Below, piece after piece: positions 19,648-29,047 of a stretch of DNA of 64,000 nt; the stretch's first letter is position 1; each line of letters begins with the position of its first letter. The stretch spans positions 310,001-374,000 of the forward strand of contig NZ_JBGGTX010000004.1 in assembly GCF_041287255.1 (NCBI RefSeq), written 5' to 3'. The notes below the pieces were generated by a model. It did no database searches. It was given only the letters and a program-made list of their open reading frames with translations, and was not told where the DNA came from. Made by a program: the position numbers and the translations under genes. Source of the DNA: Tamlana flava. Its GTDB lineage: Bacteria; Bacteroidota; Bacteroidia; Flavobacteriales; Flavobacteriaceae.

Positions 19648-21627
19648 ATGAAAAATATAAAACTAAATAAGCTAATTATACTTTTAACCATTGTTTTTTT
19701 GAGCAGTTGTAGTACTGATTTTATTGAGGAAAAGAAAAATTACCAAAAAGTAGATGTTGAAATTTATCAATACGAATCTTTGGCGATAAGTTATGTTGAT
19801 TATCTATATAATTTAATGTTGCCATCCGGAAGTGTAAATATGGCTTCGTGGTCAAAAGCTGCTGTTGATAATTCTGATGTTCCAGGAAGTGGTAACTCAA
19901 CTATTTTTGCTAAAGCTACTGACGAAGTAATTGGTGAAGTTGATATTAATAGGGAATGGGCGGAAATATCACCTTTAAATGACCACTGTATAAAGTCTTT
20001 AGGGGCTCCTGTAAGAACCAATCCTTCAAATAGCTCATATACACGTATTAGATATTGTAACTTATATATCAATAATGTTGCTAAATATTCTGAGCTCGAT
20101 AAGGATTTTGAAAATCAAATATTAGGTCAATTGTATTTTTGGCGAGCCTATCAATATTTTGATTTAGTGAGACTTTATGGAGGAATTCCAATTGTTCTGG
20201 AAGAGCAGCCACTAACGGCAGATGATCCCATAAACCAAACACCACGGAGTTCGGCGGCAGAAGTTATTGATCAAATTGTTTCAGATTTGGAAATGTCCCA
20301 ATCCTTGCTAGAAAATGCAAGGCCATATACAGCCGAAGATGCTGGTAGAATTACAGCTGCTGCTGCTGCTGCTTTAAAAGGCCGTGTACTTTTAACTTGG
20401 GCAAGCCCGCTGTTTAATAGGAGTGACGACCAAGCCAGATGGCAGAGGGCTTATGATGCAAATTTAGATGCATATAATGTTTGTTTAGCTAATGGCAAAG
20501 GGCTCGATCCAGACTGGAAAAATATGTGGTTCAACGACAATGGTATGGAATCTGTTTTCGCTTTTGGGTTTAATAACTATGCAGCTAATTCTGGGGAAAT
20601 TCAGAAAAACAATTATACTGAATATCAAACTAGATCTATTCCACAAGGGGGAAATGCAGGTTTAGTTCCAACCAAAAATGTAATGGATGCTTTCCCTATG
20701 GCAGATGGAACACCTTATGATCCGAATGGTAATTTGAATCATTTTTATAGAAATAGAGATCCACGTTTTTATTACACTTTTGCGTATAATGGAAGTATTT
20801 GGCCATATAAAGAAAGTCCAAATTATAAGAATTGGACTTACTATTGGTTTCCATTAGCCCCAAATCCACAGGGACCTAAAATTGCAACAAACACTCCCTT
20901 TCATGTAACAGGTATTTATTTAAGAAAGTTCACCAATGATGTCTCAACTCAAACTAATTCATATAGGAATAATGGTGATGATTACATGGAAATCCGTTTT
21001 GCCGAAGTTGTATTAAACTTGGCTGAATCTTCTATTGGAATTAATAATTTGGGCGATGCGAAGGGCTATATAGGTGAGGTTCGAGAAAGAGCAGGAATAC
21101 AAAACTTAGATGGTCAGTATGGTTTATCTAGCTTAAGTACAAGAGACCAGCTTTTTGCTGCAGTCATAAATGAAAGAAAAGTAGAGTTTGCATATGAAAA
21201 TAAACGTTTCTTTGATTTAAGGCGCTGGATGCTCTTTAATGACGATTTTGGAACTTGTACCAGGTTAAACCAGACCCCCTTAGAAGGATCTAGAAGACAA
21301 GGCTATTATACTTTTGCAAAATCTGATGCTTCCAACTATTATGTAGGAATTCCTGATCCGTTTAAAGGTGCAAGTGCTCCAGTGATAAATAGGGATGCAA
21401 CAACTTATCCCAGCGGCGTAACAACCTACTCGGAATATGTAGATTACCTGTATGATAATCATTTTGAAGTGGTTGTTAGAGATGAAGGTATTGAAGTACC
21501 ATCAGACTTTACGTTTAATTGGTATAACGAATATTATTTCTTTGGTATATATCAAAATTTACTGGATACGGCACCATATTTGCAACAAACACAAGGTTGG
21601 GGCGGTTCGTTCGTTCCTTATAACTAA
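19648..21627 (+). CDS. susD: SusD/RagB-type surface glycan-binding lipoprotein
   Basis: A 659-residue SusD-like lipoprotein expected to sit over the SusC barrel and bind pectic oligosaccharide at the cell surface. The lipobox LSSC is near residue 21. Conserved family parts include WRAYQYFDLVRLYGGIPIV (about 160), the helical repeat region and the C-terminal INERKVEFAYENKRFFDLRRW block (about 506-528). It is longer than the usual 500-600 residues. A strong hairpin follows its stop, so transcript levels of susC-susD may exceed those of the enzymes downstream. Confidence 0.95.
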   Translation: MKNIKLNKLIILLTIVFLSSCSTDFIEEKKNYQKVDVEIYQYESLAISYVDYLYNLMLPSGSVNMASWSKAAVDNSDVPGSGNSTIFAKATDEVIGEVDINREWAEISPLNDHCIKSLGAPVRTNPSNSSYTRIRYCNLYINNVAKYSELDKDFENQILGQLYFWRAYQYFDLVRLYGGIPIVLEEQPLTADDPINQTPRSSAAEVIDQIVSDLEMSQSLLENARPYTAEDAGRITAAAAAALKGRVLLTWASPLFNRSDDQARWQRAYDANLDAYNVCLANGKGLDPDWKNMWFNDNGMESVFAFGFNNYAANSGEIQKNNYTEYQTRSIPQGGNAGLVPTKNVMDAFPMADGTPYDPNGNLNHFYRNRDPRFYYTFAYNGSIWPYKESPNYKNWTYYWFPLAPNPQGPKIATNTPFHVTGIYLRKFTNDVSTQTNSYRNNGDDYMEIRFAEVVLNLAESSIGINNLGDAKGYIGEVRERAGIQNLDGQYGLSSLSTRDQLFAAVINERKVEFAYENKRFFDLRRWMLFNDDFGTCTRLNQTPLEGSRRQGYYTFAKSDASNYYVGIPDPFKGASAPVINRDATTYPSGVTTYSEYVDYLYDNHFEVVVRDEGIEVPSDFTFNWYNEYYFFGIYQNLLDTAPYLQQTQGWGGSFVPYN

Positions 21628-21644
21628 TAACAAACATCAATATT

Positions 21645-21684
21645 AAATTACCTGTGTTTGTTATGGATACAGGTAATTTTTTTT
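21645..21684 (+). terminator. Rho-independent terminator or attenuator after susD
   Basis: A perfect 11-bp stem pairs 21645-21655 with 21669-21679 around a 13-base loop and runs into eight T residues (21677-21684). It lies 18 bp after the susD stop and 22 bp before the next gene on the same strand. This looks like a partial terminator that lowers read-through into the enzyme genes. Confidence 0.85.
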
Positions 21685-21705
21685 GACAAAAAATAACATC
21701 AATCA

Positions 21706-23412
21706 ATGAAAACTTTCAATTTAATATTATTTCTAACATTTGCAACATTAACATTTACAAATGTTTATGCGCAATACCCCTCGTTAACAGCTGAAGATAA
21801 GGTAAGGGAAATGCGCATAAAAAATGATGCCTATGAGCATTCTGATAAGGCTTGGGAAAAGGCTGTAATAATTGTTGAAAAGGAAGCTAGAGAAGGCAAA
21901 CCATACATTCCATGGGCTTCAAGGCCAACAGATTTGCCTCAGGCTGAAATCCCTGCTTTTCCAGGAGCAGAGGGAGGTGGCATGTACACTTTTGGTGGTC
22001 GAGGTGGTAAAGTTTATACGGTAACAAACCTAAGGGACAATGGACCGGGAAGTTTCCGTGAAGCTTGTGAAAAAGGAGGAGCCAGAATCATTGTGTTTAA
22101 TGTAGCAGGAATAATTAAGCTCAATAGACCATTAATAATCCGCGCACCATATATTACTATTGCTGGACAGACCGCACCAGGGGATGGTATCTGTATTGCC
22201 GGTGAATCGGTTTGGATTGATACCCATGATGTCATCATTCGCCATATGCGTTTCCGTAGAGGTGAAACATTCGTTGGGAGAAGGGATGATGCTATTGGTG
22301 GAAATCCCGTTGGTAACATCATGTTTGATCATGTTTCGGCAACTTGGGGCTTAGATGAAAACATGTCTATTTACAGGCATATGTACAATCCGGGCGAAGG
22401 CTACAAAGACAAAAAGTTTCCAACCGTTAATATTACCATTCAAAACAGTTTGTTTGGTGAGGCTTTAGATACATACAATCATGCATTTGGTAGTACTTTG
22501 GGTGGGGAAAATTGCTCATTCATGAGAAACATGTGGGCTAATAATGCCGGAAGAAACCCATCAATAGGTTGGAATGGTATATTCAACTTTGTAAATAATG
22601 TGGTTTTCAATTGGGTTCATCGTTCATTGGATGGAGGAGATTACACAGCCACTTTCAATATAATAAATAACTATTTTAAACCAGGGCCATTAACACCTTT
22701 AGACGAGCCCATCAGTTACCGAATACTTAAACCTGAAGCCGGTAGAAGTAAGTTGGATACCTTAGTTTTTGGAAGGGCATATGTTAAAGGAAATATAGTT
22801 GAAAATAATCCAAAAATAACGGAAAACAATTGGGCAGGTGGTGTTCAAATTGAAGGTAAGGATGGGGAATTAATGAATCATGAAGAAGCTGATGCTTATT
22901 TCCCATACATGAGAAAGGAAGAACCCATTAAGCCGATGCCATGGTTAAATATTATGGATGCCAATCATGCCTATGATTTTGTATTGAAAAATGTTGGCGC
23001 TACGCTTCCTATTCGCGATAAAGTTGATGCCCGAATAGTTAGAACGGTTAAAACTGGGACTCCTGAATACGTAAAAGGTTTGGATGAAGACTTGTTCTAC
23101 CAATTTAAACATAGACGTTTACCCAAAGATTCGTATAAGCAAGGTATAATTACTGATATTGAGCAAGTTGGGGGTTATCCTGAATACAAAGGCACTCCGT
23201 ATGTTGATACTGATAATGACGGCATGCCTGATGATTACGAACAGAAGTTTGGATTCAATCCACAAGATGCCAGCGATGCCAATAGTGATGTAAATAATGA
23301 TGGATACACCAACATTGAAGGTTACATAAACGGTATAAATCCAACCGTAACTGTAGATTGGAAAGATTTAAGTAATAACAAGGAAACCCTTACAGAACCT
23401 TTATTAAAATAA
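21706..23412 (+). CDS. PL1-family pectate lyase, first tandem copy
   Basis: A 568-residue secreted pectate lyase. The signal peptide ends at VYA near residue 22. A short helical leader ends in GKPYIPWASRP, and the beta-helix begins at FPGAEGGGM (about 85) with GPGSFREAC, GQTAPGDG and RRDDAIGGN. The block NVVFNWVHRSLDGGDY (about 300) and following NNYFKPGP are shared with the second copy. The C-terminus carries a calcium-binding stretch (DTDNDGMPDDYE and DVNNDGYTN). It would cut homogalacturonan. It is separated from its paralogue at 24176 only by the DUF3826 gene. Confidence 0.87.
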   Translation: MKTFNLILFLTFATLTFTNVYAQYPSLTAEDKVREMRIKNDAYEHSDKAWEKAVIIVEKEAREGKPYIPWASRPTDLPQAEIPAFPGAEGGGMYTFGGRGGKVYTVTNLRDNGPGSFREACEKGGARIIVFNVAGIIKLNRPLIIRAPYITIAGQTAPGDGICIAGESVWIDTHDVIIRHMRFRRGETFVGRRDDAIGGNPVGNIMFDHVSATWGLDENMSIYRHMYNPGEGYKDKKFPTVNITIQNSLFGEALDTYNHAFGSTLGGENCSFMRNMWANNAGRNPSIGWNGIFNFVNNVVFNWVHRSLDGGDYTATFNIINNYFKPGPLTPLDEPISYRILKPEAGRSKLDTLVFGRAYVKGNIVENNPKITENNWAGGVQIEGKDGELMNHEEADAYFPYMRKEEPIKPMPWLNIMDANHAYDFVLKNVGATLPIRDKVDARIVRTVKTGTPEYVKGLDEDLFYQFKHRRLPKDSYKQGIITDIEQVGGYPEYKGTPYVDTDNDGMPDDYEQKFGFNPQDASDANSDVNNDGYTNIEGYINGINPTVTVDWKDLSNNKETLTEPLLK

Positions 23413-23445
23413 ACTTTCCAAAGGTTAGTAGGTTTAACGAAAATA

Positions 23446-24126
23446 ATGAGACAGATGTTTTTAAGAAAAATTGGTTTATGCATATGGTTTGTTGCTTCAA
23501 TTTTCACTCAAGTTGATGCCCAACAATATTTAGATCCTGAATATATTAAAGTTACCCGAGAACGAGGGGCTAAAATAGTGTCGGAACTAAATTTAGATAA
23601 TAAGGAAAAGGAAGAAGCGGTTACTAATATAATTGCAGAGCAATATCAAAACCTAAGTAAGATTCAAGATAAAAGAGATGTTAAAATTGAAGCATTAAAG
23701 AAAAGCAAACTTTCAGAGGAAGCACAGAAGAAAAAAATTGATAAGGTAAATGCAAAGGCTGAAAAATCACTTGATAAATTGCATAAATCTTATATTAAAA
23801 AATTATCAGTTCATCTAAATGAAGGAAAAATTGATGGAGTAAAAGATGGTATGACCTATGGCGTTTTGCCAAAAACTTATGCTGCTTTTCTGGAAATGAT
23901 CCCAAGATTAAGCAATGAGGAAAAGGAGTATATTTTCAATAATCTCAAAGAAGCTAGAGAGCATGCCATGGATGGTGGGTCTTCGAAAGAAAAACACGCA
24001 TGGTTTGGTAAATATAAAGGAAGAATAAATAACTATTTATCCGCGAGAGGCTATGATTTGGAGAAGGAAAGAGACGCATGGTATATTCGCATAGAAGAAA
24101 AAAAGAAGAATAATTCTGAAAAATAG
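23446..24126 (+). CDS. DUF3826 protein, secreted, helical
   Basis: A 226-residue protein that I recognise as DUF3826. It has a signal peptide ending at DAQ near residue 26 and an otherwise helix-rich, Lys/Glu-rich body with likely coiled coil at about 55-130, then a YGVLPKTYAAFLEMIPRL segment and a conserved-looking KEHAWFGKYKGRINNYL segment. No catalytic motif is evident. It sits between two PL1 lyases, 33 bp after the first and 49 bp before the second, so a helper role in pectin handling is a fair guess. Its function is unknown to me. Confidence 0.75.
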   Translation: MRQMFLRKIGLCIWFVASIFTQVDAQQYLDPEYIKVTRERGAKIVSELNLDNKEKEEAVTNIIAEQYQNLSKIQDKRDVKIEALKKSKLSEEAQKKKIDKVNAKAEKSLDKLHKSYIKKLSVHLNEGKIDGVKDGMTYGVLPKTYAAFLEMIPRLSNEEKEYIFNNLKEAREHAMDGGSSKEKHAWFGKYKGRINNYLSARGYDLEKERDAWYIRIEEKKKNNSEK

Positions 24127-24175
24127 GCGTATTTTTAATAAGAATGATTTGCATTAAATTTTAAAATCCCTCAAC

Positions 24176-25882
24176 ATGTCAAATTCAAACATCAAAACAT
24201 ATAGAATATTAATGCTTTTGAGTTTTTTTTGCTCAGTCTTTCAAAATCTACATGCACAATATCCTGAAATTCCAAATGAACTTCAAGCCAAAACAGATGC
24301 AGCTTTAGCAAAGGAAGAAGTTCGATTGAATAAAATATGGGATGATAATTACCAAATCATTAAGGAAGAAGCAAAACAAGGGAGACCGTATGTACCATGG
24401 GCATCTTATCCTGCCGATTTAATCAAGGCAGAAATTCCTGCATTTCCGGGAGCCGAAGGTGGTGGAGCATTCACCCCAGGAGGAAGAGGTGGAAAAATCT
24501 TCGTGGTTACCAGTTTAGCCGATTCTGGTGAGGGTACTTTAAGGCAAGCTTTGGAAGCTTTTGGAGCAAGAACCATTGTGTTTAATGTTGCCGGAATTAT
24601 TAAACTGGGAAAACCAATCAATATACGCGCACCTTATGTGACGATTGCAGGTCAAACAGCTCCGGGTGATGGCATATGTGTGGCTGGAGAATCCATTTTA
24701 ATTGACACCCATGATATTATTATCCGGCACATGCGCTTCCGACGTGGGGCAACCGATGTTACTAGAAGAGATGATGCATTGGGGGGAAATGCCGTGGGCA
24801 ATATTATTATAGACCATTGCTCGGTAAGTTGGGGTTTAGATGAAAACATATCATTATACCGTCATAAATTTAGGGTACATAATGATGCCCAATTTGAAAA
24901 ATTGCCGACGGTAAATGTTACAATTCAAAATACTATTTCTTCCGAGGGGCTCGATACTTATAACCATGCTTTTGGAAGTACTATTGGTGGATTGAACAGT
25001 ACTTTCGCTCGAAATCTGTGGGCAAACAATATTTCCCGAAACCCTTCAATTGGCATGTACGGCAGTTTTAATTTTGTAAACAATGTTTTGTTTAATTGGT
25101 GGAACCGTTCGTTGGATGGAGGTGATTTCCGTTCCATGTTCAACATTATCAATAACTACTTTAAACCAGGTCCGATTACGCCAACTGATCAACCCATACG
25201 CTATAGAATCCTGAAACCGGAATCAGGCTACTTAAAACCCAAAGCATTCGGTCGTGCCTATATTGAAGGCAATATTACTGAAGGAACTCCAACTGTAACC
25301 TCAAACAATTGGAATGGTGGGGTACAACTTGAAGACCTTTCTCTTGACAAATCTCAAGACTTCTTGAACATGATTAAACAGCCAAAACCATTCCCGATGG
25401 CTCCAGTAACCATATTGGATGCAGAAAAGGCTTATGATTATGTTTTAAACAATGTTGGAGCCACATTACCAAAAAGGGACGCGGTTGACGAACGGGTTAT
25501 TAATCAAGTTAGAACTGGAAAAATAAACTACCCTGATGGGTTGAATAATACCATTGGAAAAGAGTTTGTAAAAAGACGATTACCTGATGATTCCTACAAA
25601 AAAGGCATTCTTACCCACCCTAGTCAGGCCGGGGGTTACCCAGAATACAAAGGAAAACCCTATAAGGATTCTGATGGTGATGGCATTCCAAACAAATGGG
25701 AAAAGAAATATGGTTTAAACCCTGATAATGCTTCAGATGCAAATCAAGATTTAAATGGTGACGGCTACACAAACCTTGAAAAATACTTCAATGGCATTGA
25801 CCCAAATAAGAAAGTTGACTGGACAAACCTTGAAAACAATACCGATACATTGGCTAACCTGGAAGAAGGACTTTTACAATAG
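24176..25882 (+). CDS. PL1-family pectate lyase, second tandem copy
   Basis: A 568-residue secreted PL1 lyase, the same length as the copy at 21706 and similar along its whole length, but clearly diverged. Shared blocks include GRPYVPWASYP, FPGAEGGGAF, GQTAPGDGICVAGES, RRDDALGGNAVGN and LDGGDFRSMFNIINNYFKP. The calcium-binding tail DSDGDGIPNKWE and DLNGDGYTN is also kept. The signal peptide ends near LHA. The pair probably arose by duplication and may now differ in preferred methylation state or chain length, which sequence alone cannot tell. Confidence 0.87.
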   Translation: MSNSNIKTYRILMLLSFFCSVFQNLHAQYPEIPNELQAKTDAALAKEEVRLNKIWDDNYQIIKEEAKQGRPYVPWASYPADLIKAEIPAFPGAEGGGAFTPGGRGGKIFVVTSLADSGEGTLRQALEAFGARTIVFNVAGIIKLGKPINIRAPYVTIAGQTAPGDGICVAGESILIDTHDIIIRHMRFRRGATDVTRRDDALGGNAVGNIIIDHCSVSWGLDENISLYRHKFRVHNDAQFEKLPTVNVTIQNTISSEGLDTYNHAFGSTIGGLNSTFARNLWANNISRNPSIGMYGSFNFVNNVLFNWWNRSLDGGDFRSMFNIINNYFKPGPITPTDQPIRYRILKPESGYLKPKAFGRAYIEGNITEGTPTVTSNNWNGGVQLEDLSLDKSQDFLNMIKQPKPFPMAPVTILDAEKAYDYVLNNVGATLPKRDAVDERVINQVRTGKINYPDGLNNTIGKEFVKRRLPDDSYKKGILTHPSQAGGYPEYKGKPYKDSDGDGIPNKWEKKYGLNPDNASDANQDLNGDGYTNLEKYFNGIDPNKKVDWTNLENNTDTLANLEEGLLQ

Positions 25883-25901
25883 TGAAGTTCAATGAATAAT
25901 A

Positions 25902-28900
25902 ATGACGAATTATATTTACATAAAAAAAATAGGGTTATTATTTATCTCGTTGAGTTTTGCCATAAATCTGGGTAATGCCCAAAACACATTTCCGGATATT
26001 CTTAAAAACAAAAACGGAAAAATAATAAATGCAGCTGATAGTTTAGGGAATGTTGTTCCTGATTTTTCCTATGCGGGATATATGGCTTCCGAAATGGCCA
26101 TTCCAAATGTTGAAGCTAAAATTTTTGTGCCTTATCAAAATGAAGATGCCACTATAAATGTCCAAGCAGCCATAGATTATGTTAGTGGTTTAAAACCTGA
26201 TGCAAACGGTTTTAGAGGTACCGTGCTTTTGGATAAAGGAACGTTTAAAATCAACGGAACACTTTACATCAAAAATTCAGGAGTGGTATTGCGAGGAAGC
26301 GGAAACCTTGATAATGAAACCCTTCTTTTAGGAACAGGTGTTAGTCGTGAAGCCATAGTTCATGTTTTGGGTGTTGATAACAGAATTTACAATGATACGT
26401 TGCAATTAGATGACGTTTATGCACCAATTAGTACAAAAACACTTCAACTTAAAAATGCATCTAGGCTGAAGGTTGGAGATGAAATTATCATCAAAAAGCC
26501 ATTGACCGAGAAATGGATTAAGGAGCTTACGATGGACTATTTTGGCGGCGAAAGTGGTTGGATTGGATGGAAATCCAGAGATTGGGATATTACTTCTAAC
26601 AGAGTGATTAATGATGTTGAAGAAAACAAAATTACAATAAATGCACCTTTAACGTTTAATGCCAATGATGATTATAATCAAGCTGAAATTATAAAATACA
26701 CATGGCAAAGTAGGATTGAAAATGTTGGTATTGAAAATTTAAGTATCCATTCCACTTTTGACGAATCAAACCCCAAAGATGAGGAACACCGATGGTTTGG
26801 CATTACCATGGAAAACGTGAAAAATGCTTGGGTTCGCCAAATCAATTTTAAGCATTTAGCGGGAAGTGCTGTAAATCTTTTAAAATCTGCACAACAGATA
26901 ACGGTTGAAGATTGTGTGTCAACTGAGCCAATTTCTGAAATAGCAGCATTCAGAAGGCAAACATTTTATACAGAAGGTGAACAAACCTTGTTTCAGCGTT
27001 GTTATTCCGAATATGGCTATAATGATTTTTCGGTTGGTGGTTACGGCACATCGGGACCAAATGCCTTTGTGCAATGCGAATCACATTTGTCTTTTAGCAA
27101 CAGTGGCGCTATTGGAAGTTGGGCAACAGGTGTGTTGTTTGACGTCGTTTATATTGATGGAGATGCATTAAATTACAACAATAGAGAACAAGCAGGACGA
27201 GGAGCCGGATGGACAGCCGCTAACAGCGTGATTTGGGAGTCTTCAGCTTCTAAAATAGCATGTTATAGCCCACCAACAGCTCAAAATTGGGCATTTGGTG
27301 TTTGGGGCGGTATTATGACGGGTAACGGCCATTGGAAAGATGTAAACAATCATATTACACCACGGAGTTTGTTTTATGCTCAGTTAGAAAACAGATTGGA
27401 TAAACTTTCTATGAACCCTTATGTTTATGATATGGGTTCAGAACCAACATCTAGTCCTACTATAGAGCAAGCTGAAGAACTCACCAACGAGGCTTCAAGA
27501 CCTAAAATGACATTGAAATCTTGGATTAAAAACGTTTCAAAAGAAAATAAAATTTCTGTTGATTCAAAAAAACTAAAATCGGTTCACGATTTAAAAAACA
27601 AATCGATTCCTAAAACAGATAGTCATTCAAAAGTCGAATTAAAAAATGGCTGGTTAACCTTCAGTGGCAAAGTCATTTCCGGAAAAACAGCCCCTGTGAT
27701 GTGGTGGCGCGGTAGTTTGCGAGATTACGATGCTAGTAAGGCATCGGCTCACGTTACACGATTTGTACCCGGAAAAACAGGTAAAGGCTTTACCGATAAT
27801 TTAAATGATGTTGTAGAGGAATTCAAGATCAACAATGTTGCTGCTTTAGACCATAATTATGGCCTGTGGTACGAACGTAGAATGGATGACCATGAGCGTG
27901 TAAGAAGAATTGATGCGGATGTTTGGCCTCCTTTTTATGAACAACCTTTTGCCCGTTCGGGAAAGGATTTGGCATGGGATCACCTGAGCAAATACGATTT
28001 AACAAAACCTAATTTATGGTATTGGAGCCGTTTAAAGAAATTTGCTGATTTAGGGGAAAAGGAAGGCCAATTGCTCATCAATCAGCAATATTTTCAGCAT
28101 AATATCATTGAGGCAGGAGCACATTGGTCCAGCTCACCATGGCGTTCCGCAAATAATATCAATGAAACAGGGTTTCCAGAACCAGTGCCCTATGCGGGCG
28201 ACAAGCGTATTTTTATGGCAGAACAGTTCTATGATGTGACCAATGAAAACCGAAAGAAACTGCATCAACAATTCATTTGGCAATCACTTGCGAATTTTAA
28301 AGATAACAGTAATGTTATCCATTTCACTAGTGCCGAATATACAGGACCACTTCATTTTATAGAGTTTTGGCTGGACGAAGTCAAAAAATATAAAGATGAA
28401 ACTTCCGGAAGGGGTATTATTGGTTTAAGCGCCACCAAGGATGTTCAGGACGCTGTTTTAAATGATTCAAAACTTAAAAAAGGTGTTGATTTAATAGATA
28501 TCCGTTATTGGCATTACCGTGAAGACGGAACTGCATATGCCCCAGAAGGAGGAAAAAACTTGGCACCAAGACAACATGCCCGAAAAATGGATACAGGAAA
28601 AGAAACCGAAGAACAGGTTTATCGTGCCGTTATGGAATATCGCCAAAAATATCCGGAAAAGGCCGTGCTCTATTCAACCAATGCTGCACCCAGATTTGGG
28701 TGGGCGGTTTTAATGGCAGGAGGTTCATTGGCCAATATTCCAAAAATTGGTATCTCCGATTTTTATGAAACCTTACCGTCAATGAAAATTCCAGAAAACA
28801 TTAATCACCACAGTGAGTATTGGGCATTAGAAAGTAAAGGGAATGCCTATTTGTACTATCTGAAAAGCACAAATTCTGTTGAGGTGGACTTGTCGAATTT

Positions 28901-29045
28901 CAAAGGAAATTATGAATCCTATTGGATTAACCCCAGCGATGGTTCAGTTTTGGAAACACAAGTTTTAAAAGGCAATTCGAAGCAAAAACTTTCAAGCCCA
29001 AAAGTAAAAAACGCGGTGCTTTTTATAAATAAAAAAACAAACTAA
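25902..29045 (+). CDS. Large two-domain secreted protein: beta-helix plus DUF6298-like domain
   Basis: A 1047-residue protein with a signal peptide (LGNAQ near residue 26). Residues about 85-520 look like a right-handed parallel beta-helix as in pectate lyases and polygalacturonases (repeated short strands, VVLRGSG, QITVEDCVSTEP). A charged, lysine-rich linker follows (about 525-590). The second half (about 595-1047) is a different fold with WWRGSLRDYD, DHNYGLWYERRMDDHERVRR and DIRYWHYREDG; I think it corresponds to DUF6298, but from memory. The WYERR and RYWHYRED regions are rich in polar aromatic and acidic residues and could be a catalytic barrel. It is followed 2 bp later by the GH140-like gene, so the two may act on one substrate. 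Confidence 0.6.
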   Translation: MTNYIYIKKIGLLFISLSFAINLGNAQNTFPDILKNKNGKIINAADSLGNVVPDFSYAGYMASEMAIPNVEAKIFVPYQNEDATINVQAAIDYVSGLKPDANGFRGTVLLDKGTFKINGTLYIKNSGVVLRGSGNLDNETLLLGTGVSREAIVHVLGVDNRIYNDTLQLDDVYAPISTKTLQLKNASRLKVGDEIIIKKPLTEKWIKELTMDYFGGESGWIGWKSRDWDITSNRVINDVEENKITINAPLTFNANDDYNQAEIIKYTWQSRIENVGIENLSIHSTFDESNPKDEEHRWFGITMENVKNAWVRQINFKHLAGSAVNLLKSAQQITVEDCVSTEPISEIAAFRRQTFYTEGEQTLFQRCYSEYGYNDFSVGGYGTSGPNAFVQCESHLSFSNSGAIGSWATGVLFDVVYIDGDALNYNNREQAGRGAGWTAANSVIWESSASKIACYSPPTAQNWAFGVWGGIMTGNGHWKDVNNHITPRSLFYAQLENRLDKLSMNPYVYDMGSEPTSSPTIEQAEELTNEASRPKMTLKSWIKNVSKENKISVDSKKLKSVHDLKNKSIPKTDSHSKVELKNGWLTFSGKVISGKTAPVMWWRGSLRDYDASKASAHVTRFVPGKTGKGFTDNLNDVVEEFKINNVAALDHNYGLWYERRMDDHERVRRIDADVWPPFYEQPFARSGKDLAWDHLSKYDLTKPNLWYWSRLKKFADLGEKEGQLLINQQYFQHNIIEAGAHWSSSPWRSANNINETGFPEPVPYAGDKRIFMAEQFYDVTNENRKKLHQQFIWQSLANFKDNSNVIHFTSAEYTGPLHFIEFWLDEVKKYKDETSGRGIIGLSATKDVQDAVLNDSKLKKGVDLIDIRYWHYREDGTAYAPEGGKNLAPRQHARKMDTGKETEEQVYRAVMEYRQKYPEKAVLYSTNAAPRFGWAVLMAGGSLANIPKIGISDFYETLPSMKIPENINHHSEYWALESKGNAYLYYLKSTNSVEVDLSNFKGNYESYWINPSDGSVLETQVLKGNSKQKLSSPKVKNAVLFINKKTN

Positions 29046-29047
29046 TC

